DNA of 29,714 nucleotides, from contig DBOI01000141.1 in the NCBI GenBank assembly GCA_002299245.1, forward strand, positions 1-29,714, written 5' to 3'. A program made the position numbers and the translations under genes. The notes beneath the pieces were generated by a model. The model was not told the origin of the DNA, made no database searches, and saw only the letters and a list, made by a program, of their open reading frames with translations. Positions 25,615-29,714 of this stretch are shown here, piece by piece (position 1 is the first letter of the stretch; each line of letters begins with the position of its first letter). Source of the stretch: Hydrogenovibrio sp. UBA650. GTDB taxonomy: Bacteria > Pseudomonadota > Gammaproteobacteria > Thiomicrospirales > Thiomicrospiraceae.

Positions 25615-25763
25615 TAAGCGCCGATTTGACAATCAGCTTGCGGGCGCTTGGAAGCATTGCTTCTAAAAAAGTACGGCTAAAGCGAGGACAAGTCTAAGTT
25701 TTCCATTAAGTCCCCTGCATTTACCCCGTACCTCGTAACAATTATCTTACTGAGGACAATTAA
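25615..25763 (+). promoter_or_regulatory. Structured 5' leader of metK, candidate riboswitch or other cis-regulatory RNA
   Basis: About 149 nt between the predicted start site and metK contain successive pairings. Stem 1: AAGCGCC (25616-25622) with GGCGCTT (25643-25649), with a small GATT/AATC hairpin inside. Stem 2: GAAGC/GCTTC (25651-25663), a triloop hairpin. Stem 3: GTACGG (25671-25676) with CCGTAC (25726-25731), enclosing GGAC/GTCC. A CCTCG at 25731-25735 can pair with CGAGG at 25683-25687 or with the metK ribosome binding site; GAGGACAA occurs at both 25684 and 25752. This gives mutually exclusive folds. It does not resemble the SAM-I, SAM-II or SAH riboswitch sequences that I know. Ligand and function are inferred from position only. 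Confidence 0.5.
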
Positions 25764-26924
25764 ATGACAAAAACCACCGTATTTACTTCTGAATCGGTTT
25801 CAGAAGGCCACCCGGATAAAATTGCCGATCAAATTTCTGATGCCATGCTTGATGCTATTTTGCAACAAGACCCCAGGGCACGAGTTGCTTGCGAGACCTT
25901 TGTTAAAACCGGCATGGTGGTACTCGGCGGCGAAATCACAACAGAAGCTTGGGTTGATCAAGAAGAGTTAGTTCGCAAAGTAGTTAATGAAATCGGCTAC
26001 AACCACGGTGATCTTGGTTTTGATGGAGACACCTGCGCAGTATTGTCTTCAATTGGCAAACAATCACCAGAGATTGCCATGGGGGTTGATGACACTGATG
26101 AACACGAACAAGGAGCTGGCGATCAGGGTTTAATGTTTGGTTATGCCTCAAATGAAACCGATGTATTGATGCCTGCACCAATCTATTATGCTCATCGCCT
26201 GATGGAACGTCAGGCTTATGTGCGTAAATCTGGGCAATTGGACTGGCTGCGCCCCGATGCTAAGAGTCAGATATCATTGCGTTATGAAGATGGAAAACCC
26301 GTAGCTATTGATGCTGTGGTTTTATCAACTCAGCATAACCCTGAAATTGCAACTGATACTCTGCGAGAAGCGGTAATGGATGAAATTATCAAACCGGTTC
26401 TACCTGCCGAGTGGTTGCATAATGACACTCAATTCCATATTAACCCAACCGGCAGATTCGTAATTGGTGGTCCAGTTGGAGATGCCGGCCTGACCGGGCG
26501 CAAGATTATTGTTGATACCTACGGTGGTATGGCGCGTCATGGTGGCGGCGCTTTCTCTGGAAAAGATCCATCTAAAGTTGATCGATCCGCTGCTTACGCC
26601 GGGCGCTATGTTGCTAAAAATGTGGTAGCGGCAGGCCTGGCAGACAAGTGTGAAATCCAGGTCTCTTATGCAATTGGGGTTGCTGAACCTACCTCGATCA
26701 GCATTGAAACCTTTGGCACCGAAAAAATCGAGGTTGGCCTAATCGAAAAACTGGTTAGAGAGCACTTTGATCTACGTCCAAAAGGCTTAATTGCGATGTT
26801 AGATTTATATCGTCCAATCTATCAAAAAACCGCATCCTATGGCCACTTTGGCCGTGAATTACCTGAATTCACCTGGGAAAACACCGATAAGGCAGATATT
26901 CTGCGCAGCGATGCAGGCCTGTAA
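25764..26924 (+). CDS. metK: S-adenosylmethionine synthetase MetK
   Basis: The 386-residue enzyme makes SAM from methionine and ATP. Motifs: SEGHPDKIADQISDAMLDA, the ATP-binding GAGDQGLMFGYA, and GGGAFSGKDPSKVDRSAAY. Length matches E. coli MetK (384). A GAGGA ribosome binding site lies eight bases ahead of the ATG and may be hidden by the leader fold. It leads metF (16 bp on) and rsmE. Confidence 0.99.
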   Translation: MTKTTVFTSESVSEGHPDKIADQISDAMLDAILQQDPRARVACETFVKTGMVVLGGEITTEAWVDQEELVRKVVNEIGYNHGDLGFDGDTCAVLSSIGKQSPEIAMGVDDTDEHEQGAGDQGLMFGYASNETDVLMPAPIYYAHRLMERQAYVRKSGQLDWLRPDAKSQISLRYEDGKPVAIDAVVLSTQHNPEIATDTLREAVMDEIIKPVLPAEWLHNDTQFHINPTGRFVIGGPVGDAGLTGRKIIVDTYGGMARHGGGAFSGKDPSKVDRSAAYAGRYVAKNVVAAGLADKCEIQVSYAIGVAEPTSISIETFGTEKIEVGLIEKLVREHFDLRPKGLIAMLDLYRPIYQKTASYGHFGRELPEFTWENTDKADILRSDAGL

Positions 26925-26940
26925 AATTTAGAGAAATATC

Positions 26941-27816
26941 ATGGAATCACAAAAACAACACCCTCAAAAATTTAGCCTAGAATTCTTCCCGCCTAGAACT
27001 GAAAAAGGCATGGAAAAGCTTAAGGGCGTAATCGCTGGACTCGGTACTCTATCGCCTGAATATATGTCTGTAACCTATGGCGCTGGCGGAACAACCCAGG
27101 AAAAAACCCTGGAAACAGTGCGTTATATTCAAGAGCACACTGAACAACAGGCTGCCCCGCACTTAACCTGTATTGGCGCTAGTGAAGAGAGTGTCACAGA
27201 ATTACTGGATACCTACGCTGAAATGGGCATCAATCGTATTGTTGCTTTGCGTGGCGACTTACCTTCAGGGATGATGGACCCAGGAGAGTTCAAATACGCA
27301 TCTGATCTGGTGAAGTTTATCAAGGACACCCGTGGCGATGAATTCCACCTTGAAGTTGCCGCCTATCCGGAAACTCATCCACAAGCTCGCAACTGTGATA
27401 TTGGTATCAAGTGGTTTAAACACAAGGTAGATCAAGGTGCTGACTCGGCGATTACCCAATACTTTTTTAACTTTGACAGCTACCGCTACTTTATCGATAA
27501 CTGTGAAAAGAATGGCATTGATCTGCCGATTATTCCGGGGATTATGCCAATCACCAATTACGAAAATCTAATCCGTTTTTCTGAAGGCTGTGGAGCAGAA
27601 GTTCCGCGTTGGTTAAAGTGTCGTTTGGAAAGCTTTGAGGATGATATCGACAGCTTGAGAGCCTTTGGAAAAGAGGTGGTTCAGGAATTAACTCAACGTT
27701 TATTAGATGAAGGTGCGCCTGGCGTACATTTCTACAGCATGAACAATATTGAACCGACTCTAGAAATTGCCAAGTCACTGACTTACCGTGATTACAGTTC
27801 TAACTTAGGCCTATAG
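26941..27816 (+). CDS. metF: 5,10-methylenetetrahydrofolate reductase MetF
   Basis: The 291-residue bacterial-type MetF supplies 5-methyl-THF for methionine synthesis. Motifs: FSLEFFPPRTEKGMEKL, MSVTYGAGGTTQEKT, RIVALRGDLP and IIPGIMPITNY. It follows metK by 16 bp, so SAM synthesis and the methyl-group source share a transcript. Confidence 0.98.
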   Translation: MESQKQHPQKFSLEFFPPRTEKGMEKLKGVIAGLGTLSPEYMSVTYGAGGTTQEKTLETVRYIQEHTEQQAAPHLTCIGASEESVTELLDTYAEMGINRIVALRGDLPSGMMDPGEFKYASDLVKFIKDTRGDEFHLEVAAYPETHPQARNCDIGIKWFKHKVDQGADSAITQYFFNFDSYRYFIDNCEKNGIDLPIIPGIMPITNYENLIRFSEGCGAEVPRWLKCRLESFEDDIDSLRAFGKEVVQELTQRLLDEGAPGVHFYSMNNIEPTLEIAKSLTYRDYSSNLGL

Positions 27817-27820
27817 TTTT

Positions 27821-28558
27821 ATGAGAATTTCGCGCCTCTATTTGCCCGCAGAGTATCAGGAGAATCAATCTCTAGTGCTGAGCAAACAGCAGGCGCATTA
27901 TATTATCACCGTGCTACGCCTAAAAAATGGTACCGAACTTGAAATTTTTAATGGCCGAGGTCAGGTCGCTCGAGGCTTGCTCAAAGTCATTAGTAGGCGC
28001 GAAGCTGAAATTGAATTAAAGACAATTTCTGAAAGCTCAACAGAATCTCCTCTGCAGACCATCCTGCTTCAAGGTATTTCGCGCGGTGATCGCATGGACC
28101 ACTCAATTCAAAAAGCGGTTGAACTAGGGGTTTCAGCTATCCAACCTCTATTTACCGAACGCTGCGAAGTAAAACTAAAAGGTGATAAGCTGGAGAAGCG
28201 CCGTCAGCAGTGGCAGAGTATTGTGATTAATGCCTGTGAACAAAGTGGTCGAACCCTAGTACCAGAGATTATGCCCCTACAAAGCCTAACAGCTTGGCTT
28301 GAAAACCAAACCGAAAAGCCATTTGGGCTGGTACTGGATCCCTACGCCAACCAAACCATTGCCGAACTCCCAAAACCTGACAATCAAGAGCAAATCTATA
28401 TCCTTATTGGCCCAGAAGGAGGCCTGTCAAATAGCGAAGTAGAGCAGGCAGTAGCCAAAGGCTTTAACTCTGTTAAACTCGGCCCTAGAATTCTGCGCAC
28501 AGAGACTGCTGGCCCGGCGGTGATTGCAATATTACAAACCCTATGGGGTGATATTTAA
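27821..28558 (+). CDS. rsmE: 16S rRNA m3U1498 methyltransferase RsmE
   Basis: The 245-residue SPOUT methyltransferase has an N-terminal PUA-like region (MRISRLYLPAEY, KQQAHYIITVLRLKNG) and the knotted SAM site IYILIGPEGGLSNSEVEQA with KLGPRILRTETAGPAVIAIL. It starts 4 bp after the metF stop. As a SAM-dependent enzyme it is a metabolically fitting third gene of the metK operon. No terminator was seen after it. Confidence 0.97.
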   Translation: MRISRLYLPAEYQENQSLVLSKQQAHYIITVLRLKNGTELEIFNGRGQVARGLLKVISRREAEIELKTISESSTESPLQTILLQGISRGDRMDHSIQKAVELGVSAIQPLFTERCEVKLKGDKLEKRRQQWQSIVINACEQSGRTLVPEIMPLQSLTAWLENQTEKPFGLVLDPYANQTIAELPKPDNQEQIYILIGPEGGLSNSEVEQAVAKGFNSVKLGPRILRTETAGPAVIAILQTLWGDI

Positions 28559-28638
28559 TGCAAGCTAGACCTCAAAAAGCAATACTTAATTAAACTACAA
28601 TTAAATCCCATTAACTAAGTAACTTTCTGACTTCTCAC

Positions 28639-28674
28639 GAATTCATTTACCACTATAATCAAATGGATGAATTC
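28639..28674 (+). promoter_or_regulatory. Inverted repeat bracketing a -10 and the start codon
   Basis: GAATTCAT (28639-28646) and ATGAATTC (28667-28674) are a perfect 8-bp inverted repeat. Between them is a perfect TATAAT (28654-28659), only seven bases from the ATG at 28667. No good -35 or ribosome binding site was found, so a leaderless transcript is possible. Confidence 0.45.
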
Positions 28675-29714
28675 AAGACACTCAAACTCAATCCACCTTT
28701 CCTTGTTTGTAGTGTTATTGCCTCTATTTATAACCCTGTTCTCATCCTCAGTTATTGCAAACCAAAACCAGCATCAAAAACCACCTGAACTTGAATCGGT
28801 TTCATTACAACTAAAATGGACTCACCAATTTCAATTTGCGGGTTATTACGCGGCAAAACTAAAAGGTTTTTATGAAGCCGAAGGTTTGGATGTCACCATA
28901 AAACCAAGGGACTTATACGAAAACAATATTGAGCAGGTTATCAATGGCAAGTCAGAGTATGGTATTTCTGATTCAATGTTAATGCTCTACCAGGCAAAGG
29001 GCGCTCCTGTTAAGATTGTCGCGCCTATTTTTCAGCACTCACCACAGGTTTTTATTTCTTTAAAGTCCAGCGGAGTGAATAGCCTTTTTGATTTTGAAGG
29101 GCGAACCATTTCTTTTTATAAGAAAGACACTGATGGCTTCCCCTTGCTTGCCGCACTTCATCAAAATAATATTAAATTTGATCTGAGCCGCTTTGAGGTC
29201 AAGGCAGGCCCAGAAACACTTGAAAATGGCAGTACTAAAATCTACCCTGCTTATCTATCGAATGAACCTTACTATTTCTATCAAAAGCAAATTCCAATAA
29301 ATATCATTCACCCAATGAACTATGGTATCGATCTATATGGAGACCTGATTTTTACCCATGCCAATGAAGTTAAAAATCATCCGGATCGAGTCAAACGCTT
29401 TAAACGAGCTTCAATTAAGGGCTGGCAGTATGCATTAAAGAATAAGACCGAAATCGCCAACTACATAATCAATGAACTCAATACAAATAAAACTCTCGAT
29501 CACCTTCTCTATGAGGCCAAAGTGATTGAGGAAACAATCAGTGCTAACTCAATTCCAATCGGAACACTCAGCGAAGGCCGCCTTGAATTCATAGAAAAAC
29601 TCTTCTTAGAACACCAGCTGCTCGAAAAAAAATTGGACCTTTCAAAAGCGATCTATCAATCCGAGAACCAAGAACTGCATTTTAACCGCCGGGAAATTGC
29701 CTGGATGAAACGAA
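28667..29714 (+). CDS. NMT1-type periplasmic-binding sensor protein, C-terminus cut by window edge
   Basis: An open frame of 349 codons runs to the window end. A signal or anchor segment (about residues 10-31) precedes a domain with SLQLKWTHQFQFAGYYAAKL and KGFYEAEGLDVTI, the opening of NMT1/THI5-like substrate-binding proteins. This domain ends near LEHQLLEKKLDL. The frame then reads NQELHFNRREIAWMKR, resembling the entry of a second, SBP_bac_3-type binding domain. Proteins with this layout usually continue into a membrane helix and a GGDEF, PAS or histidine kinase output domain, which lies outside the window. No ABC transporter genes are adjacent. Confidence 0.85.
   Translation, partial: MNSRHSNSIHLSLFVVLLPLFITLFSSSVIANQNQHQKPPELESVSLQLKWTHQFQFAGYYAAKLKGFYEAEGLDVTIKPRDLYENNIEQVINGKSEYGISDSMLMLYQAKGAPVKIVAPIFQHSPQVFISLKSSGVNSLFDFEGRTISFYKKDTDGFPLLAALHQNNIKFDLSRFEVKAGPETLENGSTKIYPAYLSNEPYYFYQKQIPINIIHPMNYGIDLYGDLIFTHANEVKNHPDRVKRFKRASIKGWQYALKNKTEIANYIINELNTNKTLDHLLYEAKVIEETISANSIPIGTLSEGRLEFIEKLFLEHQLLEKKLDLSKAIYQSENQELHFNRREIAWMKR

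Noticed and set aside
25615..25763. Known SAM or SAH riboswitch class ahead of metK
   Set aside because: I compared it by eye with the SAM-I, SAM-II and SAH consensus features that I remember and saw no match; it is kept as an unclassified leader. An Rfam scan would settle this.

Overview
The window looks like a chromosomal segment of a free-living Gram-negative gammaproteobacterium of moderately low GC. Evidence: the rpsU-(yqeY)-dnaG-rpoD cluster with a tRNA-Ile(CAU) just past rpoD; typical gammaproteobacterial versions of TsaD, PlsY, FolB, UppP, RsmE, PurE and PurK; an outer-membrane porin-like protein; and several cyclic-di-GMP turnover proteins. I cannot name the genus from sequence alone. 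Apart from one repeat-like intergenic block there is no transposase, phage gene or CRISPR array.

Layout. 1-4105 (minus): a tightly packed set of a phosphate-binding-like periplasmic protein, an outer-membrane beta-barrel protein and a membrane GGDEF/EAL protein that runs off the left edge. 4149-6087 (minus): yajL and the protease ctpA. 6174-6589: a divergent control region with a dyad, then an ArsR-family regulator whose cysteine spacing matches persulfide sensors. 6614-9286: a SprA-type putative metalloprotease, an HDOD protein and a two-helix membrane protein. 9301-14097 (minus): rpsU, yqeY, dnaG and rpoD, separated by recognisable terminators and promoters, followed by tRNA-Ile2. 14293-17428: tsaD, plsY, folB and two tandem FliG-C-like orphan proteins. 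17622-19656: a MidA-family methyltransferase and uppP. 19657-20288: a gene-free region holding a repeat-like element with inverted ends. 20289-23472: nnr, purK and purE, with a strong terminator hairpin between purE and purK. 23574-25424: an EAL-CBS-GGDEF protein. 25580-28558: a promoter, a structured leader, and metK-metF-rsmE. 28667-end: the start of an NMT1-type periplasmic-binding sensor, cut by the right edge.

How the parts work together. Core functions are transcription and replication initiation (rpoD, dnaG), translation (rpsU, tRNA-Ile2, tsaD, rsmE), one-carbon/SAM supply (metK, metF), purine synthesis (purE, purK), folate (folB), envelope lipid carriers (uppP, plsY) and metabolite repair (nnr, yajL). 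Interleaved are signalling genes: two c-di-GMP enzymes, an HDOD protein and a periplasmic-binding sensor.

The most promising undescribed items are the metK leader, which shows mutually exclusive pairings that could hide the ribosome binding site; the tandem FliG-C-like proteins away from flagellar genes; the three-gene binding-protein/porin/GGDEF-EAL set; and the 19.7-20.2 kb repeat.
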